Part shown: positions 34,721-47,863 of the stretch, piece after piece
Position numbering within the stretch: position 1 is the stretch's first letter
Layout: every line of letters begins with the position of its first letter
Assembly (NCBI GenBank): GCA_900708905.1
Contig: CAADRB010000002.1
Coordinates: 3,900,993 to 3,964,992 of the forward strand
DNA: 64,000 bases
DNA from: Hymenolepis diminuta
Lineage: Eukaryota; Platyhelminthes; Cestoda; Cyclophyllidea; Hymenolepididae
Direction of reading: 5' to 3'
Program-made: the position numbers and the translations under genes
The notes under the pieces: model-generated
Database searches by the model: none
Told to the model about the DNA's origin: nothing
The model's input: the letters and a program-made list of their open reading frames with translations, nothing else

Positions 34721-36339
34721 TGAAAAGTCATTTGATCCAGTTAGAATCATAAATTCTTTAAATAATTTAGTAAATAATTATTCAGTAAATAAAATGTTTT
34801 CTCACTGATACTATGCTTTCGAGCCAGCTAACTTACTAGGTAACAGATTCGGCTTTAAGTTGCAATCTGATCCAGCTCCATGAGTTTGGATGAGTAAGTA
34901 ACTTGCATGTATATTCTACCGCCTCCACTTCCTCATTATCAACAACTATTTTCCTCTTTATTTTTGTCTTTTATTTGCGTTCTTAGATTTCGTCAGCTGA
35001 ATTTCATCGCAACATCAAACAGAGGAAGTAACAAATTCACACAAAAGAGTTATTTCTTCGCATTCAAATAATTATATCATTATGAAAGATTTTAAAATTC
35101 GTCAGCTTCTATAATAGGCAATAAATAAAAAATTCACAGTTAAGTAAGTGAATCTGAGCTTCCATAATTAGAAAAGTCACAAAAGAGGAGGATAAATTTG
35201 ACCTCACAACTTGAGAACTTTTGTCAAAACCTATAATTAGAGTGTTTATTTGAGTGGAACGCGGCTTTAGGTTCATTGATTTCATTCATTAATTTCTCTT
35301 CATTTTTCATAGTTTCTACGAATCTAAAAATCCAATATCATTACAAACGGAAAAGGGAGGAAGAGGAAAAGATAATAAGAAGTACATTTATTTAATCTTT
35401 TAAAATTTGATTATTTAAATTAACACACATGTTAAACGAAAGAACTCCAGATATGGTCCATAAATCCAAAAATATCAGAGTAGGATATCTTTCCCTACTT
35501 TCCTTTTCTTGCCAATTTTAATGCATTAAGGTTACTGAAAGATTTAATTGATGTAGTGTTGAATAAAAATGACCAATTGTTATCTAAAAAGAATTAAACT
35601 ACCAATCAATTATTAATTATTCATACAATTTGTATATTTGTTAAAATGTACTCCATTACACGGTCTTTGATCGCACAATTTTGAGTGAGTTGCTGAAATT
35701 TTCCTAATCTCGTGATTTTATTAAATTTGGGGGATTTATGGCTATTTTGAAGGCTTATAGGGTCATAACATGAACATTTAAAATTAAAGACTATAATACA
35801 AAGGCTTTTTATTACTCATTGCAAAATACCATCATTGAAAGGCATCTGAACATTGGAAGGAGGGGAGGGTGGGGAGGAGAATAGGGCAGTTCAACACAGG
35901 TTAAAGAATGGGATCGATTAGAAGAGGAAATTAGAGTTAGGGCATCAAAAGAATATTTTGAAATCTGATCTTTGTATTCATATTACAAGGTTTTTACTTG
36001 GGAGCAATTTTCTACTGCCTTACTTAATGCTCTAATATCCAAATTCAGGAGCTGTCCTCTAGTTTCTGAATAATTTCATGATTGGCGTGTCCAGTGCTTA
36101 TTGGTCAGTTATTTTTTGAATAGCTGATTCACTACTTTAGAGACGTTTTCCTTTTGATTGCCAGTTGAAATCTACTCATTAGTCAACCTTATATCTCATC
36201 TATAGATTGAGTAATATTAAAATATTTAAAAAGAAATTTCTCCATTTTGAGTTCGGATTGGGATATAACCAATCGAATAAACTAACTGAAGGTGCGCACA
36301 TGAATATCTATTAATTTAAAATGAAATTTATTGACTTGG

Positions 36340-36570
36340 GAATAGATTTGTTAAGAAGTGAGGTAGTATGAGTCAGAGATTAAAAACCAGTAACACGAAA
36401 GGATCTCTTTTGGTTGGATTTAGCACCGTATGCGTATCTCGACCATTAATTATAGGTTTCGTTGAATTTTCAGTTTTTGACAAAATCTTCACTTACCGGG
36501 TTAAACTAATTAAGTGGAATATTGCCTCGCATTTGTGTGTTACACGAGTTTGGACTCAAATATTACCATG
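36340..36570 (+). repeat. Family 6 repeat, copy b
   Basis: Direct copy about 1.85 kb from copy a. It explains the 67-codon open frame at 36368-36571. Confidence 0.6.
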
Positions 36571-39500
36571 AGAATCAAAAGGGCGCGTGGAAAAGGTGTC
36601 TTTCTAAATTGATCGATTAATAATGACAAGTTTAATTATGTTTTCGTTTTTTCTCGTAAACCTGAGTGCCACTATAAATGCCAAAATCTGTATTATCCGG
36701 TTCCATTTTGTGATAAATCAAACCACCAGCATAGGTAGAACGGTATGATGGTGTATTGGATGCTCTCCCAATTTAATTTAAAATTTCCGGCATATATATA
36801 GTTTTCATTCGGTGATGTCACTTCTGTCCAATCAGTGGTGATTCTACAGACAGATTTTATCTCCAGGTCCACAATTTATTTATACCTGGGATCCATATTG
36901 TTGGCTAATGCCGTTATATCTAGTCACAAATGTAGCGAAACTAGCCCAGTCAATCCAATCAGGTGAATGTTCAGAATCGTTGATCTATGGGTACCAGAGA
37001 AATGTCCTTCCATATTTTATGCAAATCCACGTGTTAGATAACTAGATTGGATTTCTTATCGATGGAAGCCACTATCTCTTCTGTGTACTTATTTGTAATT
37101 CCAAAGATAGGAGTGATACCTCCAATCTTCTGAAAATGATAACTTCTGATGTGTGCCCTCTATTACTGTTAGACAAATGTAAATTTCATACAGGTACCTT
37201 CAAAGCTAAGCTTTAACTGATCAAAATACACTCAAATGATAAAGTGGTGCCAACCGCAACTTAAGTTACCTATAAAAAGTTGGACTCAAGACAAGATTTC
37301 GCAGTCCGCTCTTCTTTCCTCGGCGAATGTAGTAGCGAACTCTATCTACTGTATTTTGAAGTATGCCCACTAAGGCTTCACAAATAATAAGATATCACCC
37401 ACGAATTAAATTAAACAAACCGAGGAATTGAGTAGCGCATTGAGCGTATTGAATAGGGAATTACACACTGGCGCTGTCGGAATACATGAATTAAAGGAGT
37501 GTAAATAAGTTCTTCACACCTTGAGAAGGATTTACAGCAGTCCAAACGTGGGTACATCATACAGTTTTTTATGTGGAGAATGGAATGAATGCACTGTGGC
37601 CAATAAAATGAATGGGTTATCAATCGACCTAAATGTGGCCAATATATGGACAAAATTGGGATAAAGGACAACATGTGATTAAATATGCAATAAATAAATG
37701 ACTTAAGTCACTATACTACATATCCCTCGGTAATTAATAATATCTGAGTGGCGCTACCTCCTAAACAATACTAAAAAACGGTTTCCCCTATTATCAAACA
37801 AATGAGATCTGAGTAATGAAATATGTGACAATGAAAACAAAGGCTAATGCTAACTCATTTTCATGAGAATCGAGATTCAGTGCGACTGTTCTCCAATGGC
37901 TCTAAAAATCATTCGTCTTTCATTGAAAGAAACCTGAAAATGCAAAGGAAAAGGAAGCGCAAATTAAAATTCGAGCTCCTGAAACGTTTTTCTTGGAGAA
38001 AATCATCAAATTTTGCACGCAGCTCCTGTTGTTAGAAAGCAAGTCAATTTTTTGATACCGATATTGACCTATTCTTTTTCAGTCAAACGGGCCATATATA
38101 ATCAGAATAAAATAAAAGCACTCTACAATTTTCTGATTTTAATGCATTATTGGTTAATAAAAACCTAATGTTTATGATTTCCCTTTGAAGCCTTTTTATT
38201 AAAAGTTCTTAAGGTACAAATTTTACTCATCCAAAGCAAACCGACAATTCCAATTTGACGTGATTAAAAGAAATGTTTTGTGGATGTCAAGAGAAGGTCA
38301 AACAACAATCCCAAGAACACATTCTTCTGTAAATTTTTAAAAAATTAAATTTATAATCGATAAATGGAGATTAGTGGGTATTTTTCATTCTATTAGGAGT
38401 TTTTAATGATACTACAAAAAGTTTCCGCGATTTCACTCATTCAACGCATGAATGATTTTTTCGGCTATTCAGTGACTGATTCCTTTGAAGGGCAAATCTG
38501 CGAATTTTTACTTTTGCGATGTTTACGCACAAATGAAAACGACTGGAGTCAGTTGATTTTCAACAAACCCTTTCATGTCGTTCTTAGTTAAAGTGATCAA
38601 AAGCCTCTATCTCATAAATAAACAAGTAAAGTTCATACGGTTTTTCTCTCGCACTCATGTATTCATCTCACTATCTTGATTGAAAAAAAAACGATATATT
38701 CAATGAAGTTTCGATTTATTGAAGTATTGACTAATTGAGAGAAGGTACGCCACATTGATTCTTCGGAACCATAAAATTTATTTACAGACTGAAGCTATTT
38801 GATTTCATCAAATGCAGTGGATTCCTAAAGATACTGATCAAATGATGTAATTCTCATAGTCTAACTGCGAATTTTAAAGTGTAAAAGCTGTGTAAATAGA
38901 AGACAGTAAAATAGAATTTTTTAATTTTGGATTTCGTGTAAGATTTTAAAAGATTAGGAATTAGTGTGCTATAGATGGCTTTTATGAACTTTAGACTTCA
39001 TAGCTGTGGTGGTGGAAGTGACGTAGTCCTTCAAAATTATAAACTTGTGTAGTTATCAATTGATGCCTTCTGCCACTGTCAGAAAAATTAGAAAATATTT
39101 ATTGAAAATATGGTAATCTTCATTCATGGAGTTGCTTTAACTAACACTTTGTATGCGTGCAGATATAGAAGAATCAGTTGTTGGCAGACGGGATTTCGCT
39201 AGTATTTTGGTCAATATCCCCTCTTTCCTGCTAGTAATGCAGTAAGATTCCCAAAACCGATTTTTAAATAATCTCTTTAGTATTCATGCGACTTATACTG
39301 TGTCATTCACCTAGCTCTAATTTGAACAGTTTTTAAGATGTTTCTATCCAACTTGCAATCGATAAACATGGATAAACCCATATATATGATACATACTAAA
39401 GGACAGGTTTAAAAAAATTTCTAGTAACTTTGTTCGAGCCTCAAACGAAAGCACTTTTGATTGAAAGCACGGCTATCGTATTCAGTTAATATAGCATAAT

Positions 39501-42424
39501 TGGGTAGAACTTTATCATTCTTTGGAGCGAGGTGGTACTTCCTCTTAAAAGAATAACTAAGTCCATTTCTAAAACCATACTTGAAAAGAATGGTGACAGC
39601 TCTGAGCCTTTATTATTGTGATATGAACTAATCGATCTTGCCTTCAGGAACACCGAACTGACAAGCCTACTTATTAATGCTGCGCCATCAACGTGTATTA
39701 TCTTTGCCTAACTTCGTGCCAGTCTTTTATTTTAAAATTCTTGATTACTTTTGCTCAGCTGTGCAAGCAGAGAATTATTAATTTGCTATTGTCGGTAATA
39801 TACATTTTCAAAATTATCATATTTGGGTGACCTTTTAAAATATAATGAAATAACAAGGATTTAAAACAAGAGATTTGCTTGAAAAGGGATATACATTCTA
39901 CTATAAAAACCAAAGTTATATTTCAAATATCTATTAATAGAAGTTATTATTATCTTGGTTACTAAAGAAAATGTGGTGTTCTTTATATCCAAATGTAAAA
40001 GGCATCCGCTTCAATTTAGGACCAGGTGTGCAACAGAGAGGAACCTCGAGTTTTATAACAGCTTTGAAGACACATACACTTGACTTAATAACTAAAAATC
40101 GATTATTAGTTGCACCTAAATCAAACCCATAGATACCATAAAAGCACCAGCTTATTATGACTCATTATTCACTTATGCCACAGTAGCTATTAAGGTCATG
40201 GTATCAAAGTAGAAAACTACTCAAGTATTTTGAAGGCGAATTTCGAATATTACACGAAACTTTAATTTAGACGAAGTTTATCCAAATAAGATGGTACCTT
40301 TCGATCCAGTTTTTAGGGGCCAATTATGCCTCATTTCAAAAATGAGCATATTTTAAAATTAAACCTTTATTAAGCCCATAATTTAAAACTTTTGTCCCTA
40401 TTTTATCATTGAACTTTACAACAACGATATTTTAAGTATATTTATATTTCGTTCATATGCCGGAAATGATAATTTAATATTCTTATTAAAAAAGGATTCG
40501 GACAAAAATATCAAAGCTTTCAATATCACATCTAACAAATGAAAAAATGAAGAAATCATTCTTGAAAAGTAAACATTTAATTGCAGCTCTTTGTACTTTT
40601 GCTTTCAGGATACTCTGGCTTAAAACAGTTACTATTAATATAGGACGAACTCTAATTAAATTCTATAGTCCATTTCGACTACTGTTAAATTAATGTATTT
40701 TTTCTCGAAGCTTGACAAATATGAATATTTTTTACGAGTTTTTACGTTAAAGTTATAATTTTTAAAGTATGATCCATGTATTTTTTTTCACACTTCACAA
40801 GCATTAGTAAAATTATCATGGTGAATAAAATGTCCGATTAATATGAAAAAAGGGAGTAAATTCAAAGAGATTTTAGCAGTATTAATTAAGTTCTTGATAT
40901 TTTTATCCTTTATACTTAATCATATAATTAGATTATGATTTTTGCCCTTACGTGCCCTTACGAACATACGATAAAAACACTTCCCACAAAAAAGACTTTT
41001 CGGAGGCATCTAAACACCTGAAGTGCAGTCTTATTAAAAATTCTAATAGTGAAATTTGTCCGATCACGTGAATGTCATTTTTTATTAGCAGAAATCAAAC
41101 TTTACGTTAATACCGTCCTTGAAAATACCATAGCAATCGAAAGGTCAGAATTTTCTATCACAAAGTCAAAAGTCAAATTGAGGTCACTTGCAAGATATGT
41201 ATGTAACATATAATTAACAACTGAACCCGTGAAGAAAGTGGAAACCAATCAATAATTATATCTCCTTTGCGTTTTTTTCTACCGCAAGGAACAATATGGT
41301 TTCAATGTTTTGGTTTTAAAATTTAAATTGCAAAACAATATATAGTGAAAACTTTGTCTAATTCGCTATTAAGATCACTGTGTTTAAGATCAACTTGAAT
41401 ATTATTAGATTGTGCAAATCGGTAATCCTTTGACCTAAATGCATAAATACGCAAAGTATAATTGTGTTTCTCTTTAACAACTACTTTGTTAGTTGTCACT
41501 CCCAAATTTTACGAACGTAAATTTAATACGCTCCTTACTATTAAATTGAGCAAATGTTAGAAACAACGAAACAGTAAATAATATTCTTCACCGTTATTTA
41601 AACATGTTATTAATGAGTCATGTTTTAAATGCAGCAAAATTTGTTGATTATTTTAATGTTTTTAAGTTGATCACGTGCTAGATATATCATTGGCCCATAA
41701 AGCAAAGATTTATAAAATTGGATGATTCAGGTTTGAAATGCAAATGACTTAGCTTGTTAAAATCGATCGATAAATCTGATTACGGGAGAGATTTTGAATT
41801 TGAGTAAATTATTGTCCAAATTAATAATTTCTTTCTTTCCTAATATGTCAAATCAGGACCAATTAATTTTTTATTGTTTGATAGTTTATTAATAACTTGC
41901 CCTCCAATGAAATTGTTCGGAACCATTTAAATGTCAAAGATGTCTTTCTGAATCGTAGTTTTATCAAAAAACGTGGTCGAATTGAGGTTATTTACGAAAG
42001 CCATATTGCAACACAATTAAAATGACACTGTAACCGAGTCAATAATGACACCCTTCTCACATTTTTATTTATTTAACATTTTAATATCAAATATATTTAA
42101 ATTTCTGTCAGCATACAAAACTGAAGAAAATATATTTACTTTAATTATAGAAGCATGATGTCTGAAACAGACTAAATGACATAGATTTGAAACATGCAGT
42201 TTTTAGTTGATAATTTTATAGAAGAAAACTTTATTAGTGAAACACATGATTGAATAACTTCTTCCCAATTATGATACCGTAGATATAGAATATTGATTTT
42301 AGCATTAGCGGTCGACTGGCAAATTTTACGGGTGTGAATTGAGCAGCACTATTTCATTTAGGGATTTGTTTCGCAAAATCACTATTAAGCTTAAATGATG
42401 TAAGTAGTTTTCTAATATTTTCTA

Positions 42425-42640
42425 GGTCTCCGAAAAAAGGATAATGGACCGATGTGGTAAAACCGACCATCCTCATTAATCAACTGGTCAGTAAGCGCTG
42501 GATATCGTTGACAAGTATCTGTTGTAATCCAAGGGACGAATCATGAAATTTGAATTTTGGAACTTCAGTTACACAGTTAGTAAGTAATGTATAATCCAAA
42601 TCCAAAAATCATGTGAAGCACGACTTATCACCGTCTTTTT
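42425..42640 (+). repeat. Family 1 dispersed repeat, copy b
   Basis: Contains acaagtatctgttgtaatcc, then atgaaatttgaatttt. This is the same order as in the 60-kb copy, and the inverse of those at the window start and at 50 kb. Confidence 0.7.
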
Positions 42641-43143
42641 GATCCTCTCTCCTAGATCCCTTATTTTAGTTTACTGTTATCCGATTTCAATCTATTTCTC
42701 AAGGTGAAAAATTGTGGTTTTTTGCCTTGCCGTGCTATATAATATAGTTATTATACTTATTCAGTGTAGTGTACCTTTCTTTTCAACCCCTTAAATTATG
42801 TAAATATAGTTAGGTTACAGACTTTTACCTTAAATTTAAACCATAACCCAAATTAACAAAAGTCCTATAAATATTGTCGAAAGATGATTAAAGTAACTAA
42901 TTAGGTCACGCATCTATTCTTTCCCCTTAGCAACAGCTGAGGTCAGATCATTCAAAATATCGCTAACATAAGTTAAAATCAATACACATATTAATATCCA
43001 TCCCATTAGGTTACATAATTGATCTTTATGATCTAGTGACTGAAATTTCTTCACTTACTATAGCCCAAGGCAACAATTATCTTGACTTCAACCGAACAAC
43101 AGTTTACTTTCAACCCACTAATGGAAAGACAGAAAAATGACGA

Positions 43144-43149
43144 TTTATT
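43144..43149 (-). terminator. Polyadenylation signal of the Dlx gene
   Basis: TTTATT on the plus strand is AATAAA on the minus strand, about 80 bases past the Dlx stop codon. Confidence 0.55.
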
Positions 43150-43229
43150 TTTCTAAATATATAACAATCGAAATAAGTCTATACAAGGGATGACAATATG
43201 CAGGGATGGGAGGGTGACGACAGGTTTTT

Positions 43230-46118
43230 TTAGAATTCCACATCTGGGATTTCATGCTGACTCTGCCAAACGGAGTTTTCTAATTGGGCCTGGGGATAGC
43301 CGTAAGTCACTGGAGTATCAGTGGACACCGATCCTTGATACTGTGGATCCCCAATTGTAGTGTTAGCAGCATTCCACTGAGGATGCTGAATAGATGGATG
43401 AGCAGTGGTATATGTCACTTGTGGAGGAGATGTCGAGTGTTGAGTGCACTCATAGGCGGTGGCGGCGGTAACTAAATGAGATTCAACTCCTCTGGGAAGA
43501 GGTCCAGTATTCGTGACATCCCAAGTGGGATTCACATCAGCATCTGGTACCACCATCGACGCAGCACCAGCCTGCCATTCGAAATTACCCCGTTGGAGGG
43601 TTGTCATGTAGTTATTCATTCCAGGAGAGGTATAGTAAGTCACAGTTTGGTGGGGGTGGTGATTAACAGCAGCCGCAGGTAGATTTTCATTTGGTGAAGT
43701 TGTTGTGTAGGGGACATTATAAGTTGGCATTGCAACTCTGGGAGAAATCTCTGGACTTCTCTGTCCTGAATGGTTCCAATTATTATTGCGCTGGTGGTGT
43801 TGATGGGGTTGATTATACGCACTATTTACAGACTCCATACTATTTGCGCGGGTTGTGGCTGATAGAGAGTTTTCCTCTTCATCACCGTCTGAAATTCTCG
43901 GCTCGTCGAAATTTGGCGTACTAGTACCCTCAGACCTCGCTTGCATGAGTCTTTGCATTTTCTTCAATTTCGAGCGATGATTTTGGAACCAAATTTTGAC
44001 CTTAAGTGGAGAAGGAAGGAAGAGAAAACGTGATTAAAATGTGATAAGTCTAGGCGGTATTGATATTTTGGGCACACACACGTATTCATTTGAGTATGAG
44101 GAAGATCAAAGCTCCAGCCCTCTCACTCTAGCTTTTTGGGTACTGCGTTTGTGAACAAGAGCACAAAGCTAGCTACTCACCCTCTCTCACCCTTTCTCTT
44201 TAACTCCCTGGCGTCCAATATACATTTGGATACAGGGAAGGGCGTATCTGTCTCATATGCACATAAGTTTGTCCCTTCTTGCTCTCCCTCTCTTACTCTA
44301 CAGACTGACAAATTTTAGTGGAGATTACGCAAAACAAGTTTTGAGCAAAAAGGGCAGGACTGCACACCCATAGTCAAATATGAGGTGTAGTGGGGGTGGC
44401 AAAGGGATTTATGATGTGGAATTCAAATTCTCCACCACCACCAAAACTCCACAAGAATGGGAGCAGAGGAAGGAGAAGGAGGAGGATAATTACAGGCTTA
44501 GAACAAGTGAGTGCGTAAAATGTCCCGTCCACTAAAAGACACACACCGCACCGCGTGAGCGCTCGTTTCCCTTTACTTCCCCTTCCCCCTTCCTTCCTCC
44601 CATCTCGCCTCATTCGTTCGCCTCGTTCGCTTGCTTGCCTTCCCTAGCCTTTGCTAGCCCAGTGTACACCCTTCCACTTTTGTTCATAAGACAAGCAAGG
44701 GTTGTTGGGTGGGGGGTGGGAAGTGGGTGACGGGTAGTGGGAAGAGCTGCAAAACTTCACGTGTTTTCGAAGACGTGTACGGCCTTAGTAATTATACGCA
44801 TTGAGTTGGAGAAAGAGAAGGAGATGAAAAGTAGAGAAAGAGAGGCTACACAGGTAAGTGACTAACCACAAATCAGGTGCGAATTGTCTGCAAGCTCATA
44901 AATTCACAGCCAATCGATCGATTTTGCGATTAACTACTGCTAATAAAACCACCTGTGGCAGCCCCAGTTTCCGGGAAGTTATTGTGATGGTCCCAGTTTT
45001 GGCTATCTGGGGGTAGAGTAGGGGTGATTTAATTACATGTTTCGAGAGTGAAAATCATATACGTGTGAGTGAGTATATATTGCCTTATTTTGCCTATTTC
45101 TTAATTCCCTCCTTTCAAATAACCAATAATTAAATCGGCTTAACTGTCTCCCTCTTTAACGCCTCTAAGCGTGAAAGGGTACTAAATCCACTCATGATAT
45201 TCTCCCTGCCCATCTATCCTATTCTGTGTCGTAAAACTATATAAATTATCAAGGAGTATATTCAAGATAAACTCACTTGAGTTTGAGTTAGGCCAAGATT
45301 ATTGGCCAGTTCGGCACGAGCGGAAAGATTGAGGTAAGCATTTTGGCTGAAGCTCGAATTAAGACTTTCCAATTGACCAGGGGTATAAATGGTTCGAGGT
45401 CTTCTGGGCCTACGTCGATTGCCTAAACCGCGATTGCCTTTATGTGGGAGGGAGAAGAACAAGGAGGTCAACGCTTATTAAATAATATGTGGTGGAGCAA
45501 ATAAACAGATGATCTAGAAATACCTTGTCCACTCTCACTGGTACCGGCAGTTGAGGTTCTCTCAATATTTCCACCATTTGGACTGATAGAAGAATTGGTA
45601 TTTTGAAGTCCAGGAGAGATGGAGTCTTGAAGCAATCCACGATGTCCATGAATGTACGTAGGCTGAATAATTAATTCCTCTTGATGATTCGCTGGAATCG
45701 AATTGTGGGCATCTGGAGGAACACCATGAGCAGAAAAGTCATTTGAATAATTTTTATTGTTATTAGGAGGAGGATAGTAGGATTGGTTGTAGGATCCATG
45801 GAAGGAAACAGTTGTGGTACCATCAAACGGAGTAGGAGCAGAGTAAGTAGGATAATTCTCCACATTCATATGTGCTTCAGGATGTCCGCCATAGGCGCCT
45901 CCGAAATAATCATCATTTGGAACAGAATGGGGATTAGCTCCGTTCATGTAATGTCCACTGATATCCGGATTACATTCATTAATTGGTGGAGTAGGTGTTG
46001 GATGAGGGGAGAAATATCCATTAGTAGGTGCATGCAAATCCTGATTATTAACGTAGGTGTACTGCAAAGCACCAGGGTTCATACTCATTCTGTCGCTTTG
46101 AAGATGGTTTCTAGTCAT
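43230..46118 (-). CDS. Dlx: Distal-less (Dlx) homeobox transcription factor
   Basis: Dlx proteins are ANTP-class homeodomain transcription factors of neural, epidermal and appendage patterning. Three minus-strand exons, 46118-45524, 45437-45277 and 44000-43230, join in frame (phases 1 and 0) to 508 residues and TAA. The homeodomain is residues 209-268: RRPRTIYTPGQLESLNSSF, YLNLSARAELANNLGLTQTQ, VKIWFQNHRSKLKK. RTIY, RAELA.LGLTQTQVKIWFQN and RSK.KK are diagnostic of Dlx. W48, F49, Q50 and N51 are present, but position 52 is His (codon 43977-43979) where Dlx normally has Lys or Arg. An intron splits the homeodomain between positions 44 and 45, as in Dlx genes of other animals. The flanks are long and low-complexity (Pro, Asn, His, Thr, Tyr) with no other domain. 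The chosen start MTRNHLQSDRM follows a likely acceptor at 46139; the frame stays open up to an ATG at 46226, so a 36-residue extension is possible. Confidence 0.95.
44001..45276 (-). other. Intron 2 of Dlx, G/C-rich low-complexity tracts
   Basis: A 1,276-base intron, much less AT-rich than intergenic DNA, with pyrimidine-rich blocks (44560-44650), a purine tract (44455-44490) and a strong G-quadruplex motif at 44707-44741. The open frames inside it (44136-44318, 44374-44613) are by-products of this composition. It could hold regulatory elements of Dlx. Confidence 0.7.
44707..44741 (+). other. Potential G-quadruplex in the Dlx intron
   Basis: Six runs of three or more G (the second has six) with loops of 1-5 bases within 35 bases on the plus strand, the template strand of Dlx. 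This meets the usual quadruplex pattern of four G3 runs with loops of 1-7. Confidence 0.6.
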
Positions 46119-46900
46119 GATAGTGCACCCAATCTTCTCTAAAATATTCCAAAAGACATATGTTAATGATAGCTCCGAGGTTGGTTTAAATACAATCTCG
46201 TGCGCGTGCGGCCATCCCACCCACACACATTAACCAATCATATTCGGCATGACAATGAACGGTCGCACAATTCTCACTTCTGATTGGTCCTAAGTCGGCC
46301 AGTTCTCTGATAGGCCAAGTGTCAATGGGCGCGCGGAGTCTCAATGATTTTGAAAATGAGAAGCAATTAATCGTAGTGTCATTAGTTTCAATATTACAAA
46401 TGTAATTGAAAAGTATTATTCTAATACTATTGACAAATTTTAGCTCGTATATTTTCAAAATAATCATATTTTATTTGAAATCACAATATATTGTCGTATT
46501 ATTTAAGAAATCTTCAGAAAATTAATTAAAAAACATTTTTGGACTTTTAAATGTCACATATGCGCATCTTAATGAGGTGCGAAGGACAGCTTGTATTATT
46601 GTTAAAATGTAAAAGCGTCACTTTCCATCTGTGCATTTTTCTGCAGCATTACCATATGGTAGCCAGTTTTTGGGCCCCACGTGTAGGCCGGTCTTTAATC
46701 AAAGTCCGAATTAGCTGAGTACAGATTTTTTCCCCAGCCTACTTCCCATCAGGACTCTTTTGTTTCCCCCTTTTACTGCCTGTCCCTCTGTCTTTTGACT
46801 GTAAAAGGGGCTTCTCTCTTTGCCTCAGGTATTGCAGCATCTGTCGGTCTAAATAAACGCCACCTAATTCTATCCTCTTTGGCACTATAGACCATTCAAT
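46119..46900 (-). promoter_or_regulatory. Probable 5' flank and promoter region of Dlx
   Basis: Less AT-rich than its surroundings, with no TATA box. CCAAT boxes occur on the plus strand (46234-46238) and the minus strand (46283-46287). Further up lie a CACGTG E-box (46678-46683) and CTTTAATCAAAG (46693-46704), which contains the TCF/LEF core ATCAAAG. A 5' UTR intron may end at the acceptor ttttag (minus) at 46139-46144. Site functions are inferred from consensus alone. Confidence 0.4.
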
Positions 46901-47301
46901 TGAAAAAATTTTGCCCGTCTTTAACAGCCTCTAGCTGTTCACACTATTCATCTAGGGAAAGTTTGGCCCTAGAAACGGAAAATATTTCATTCTTGACCAC
47001 GTGTTCAGGGGACTCTAGATGGTTTAACAATCCAAGTGTTTACCATTCCGAATAAATGCCTTCAAACGACCTCAGATTTGATTTTCGAAATATGCGATGA
47101 AAGGGAAGGTAAAGTAGGGAACTAAATGGTTGAATGTCTTTATTAATCTTAGAAATAAATTGAACAAATGACAAGGTTTTCTTGGGTGAAATCTGTCTAG
47201 ATTATCTAAAAATATTCTATATTTCGTCTTCTATTACATATGCATTACGAGAAATCGGAAAAATAGATATTATTGTATAAATAGACTTACTAGAAACTTT
47301 A

Positions 47302-47303
47302 CA

Positions 47304-47334
<31 letters not shown>

Positions 47335-47335
47335 T
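47302..47335. repeat. TA dinucleotide microsatellite
   Basis: An uninterrupted TA run, preceded by one atatg imperfection. Confidence 0.9.
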
Positions 47336-47528
47336 GAATATTACAAAAGTAAATATAAAGGTAAAGAGCTTACATAAATACATGCTGAATCGTGTTTGTA
47401 TGGGGGGTTTTAAATAACCAGCATCGATTAATTAATACTAATCAACTGAGACTTGATCGAATGCGATATTTTTGCTTAACATTTATTTCTTTCACCAGGA
47501 TGGGTGTTGAAAACACTTTAAAAATAGT

Positions 47529-47863
47529 GTAACAGTGGTCAACGTTATGTAAGTCAGAGATCATAAGATCGTTACGCATCCAAAGGTGTTGGCGACCAAC
47601 CCCTCTGAAAAAATCCGGTCGACAGAAGAAACAATCGAATGGGAGATCCCTGAAGGAGCGAATTCAGGATGTCTTCTCTTTACCTAAGTCTGAAATTGTG
47701 AACGCTCCAACTTTTGGTTTTGGGAGGTTTTTTTCAACGTGGCCAACCAAACATGTGTCGCGAGATAAATTTTTATTCAGTGATATTTACTGCCAACCGC
47801 TCTGGTTTAAACCACTCAACATGGGAGATGGTGAATGGAGATTCTCGTTATAAGCTCCATACC
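47529..47863 (+). other. Open frame of about 110 codons without early ATG, possible lone exon
   Basis: Starting just after a stop and next to a plausible acceptor (gtgtaacag), the frame reads on through KERIQDVFSLPKSEIVNAP and FLFSDIYCQPLWFKPLNMG to TAA. A second frame (47714-47941) overlaps it. No family is recognised. It could be a real internal exon of an unseen gene or a decayed element. Confidence 0.15.

Larger units (their letters stand above)
34480..43229. other. Gene-poor DNA, second half, up to the Dlx 3' end
   Basis: Contains the family 6 direct repeats (34480-34720, 36340-36570), a G-rich tract (35857-35878), a family 1 repeat (42425-42640), G-rich sequence at 43203-43215, and the Dlx 3' UTR with AATAAA (minus) at 43144-43149. 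The open frames at 37411-37674 (minus), 37847-38035 and 38406-38591 resemble no family. Nothing else was recognised. Confidence 0.55.

Noticed and set aside
43284..43924. Several open frames antiparallel or shifted to the third Dlx exon
   Set aside because: Shadows of the Dlx coding frame in a low-complexity, stop-poor region.
44374..44613. 79-codon Gly/Arg/Leu-rich frame in the Dlx intron
   Set aside because: Its composition only reflects purine/pyrimidine tracts; it lies within an intron with good splice sites.
45440..46142. Open frames at 45440-45649, 45671-45865 and 45783-46142
   Set aside because: Shadows of Dlx exon 1.
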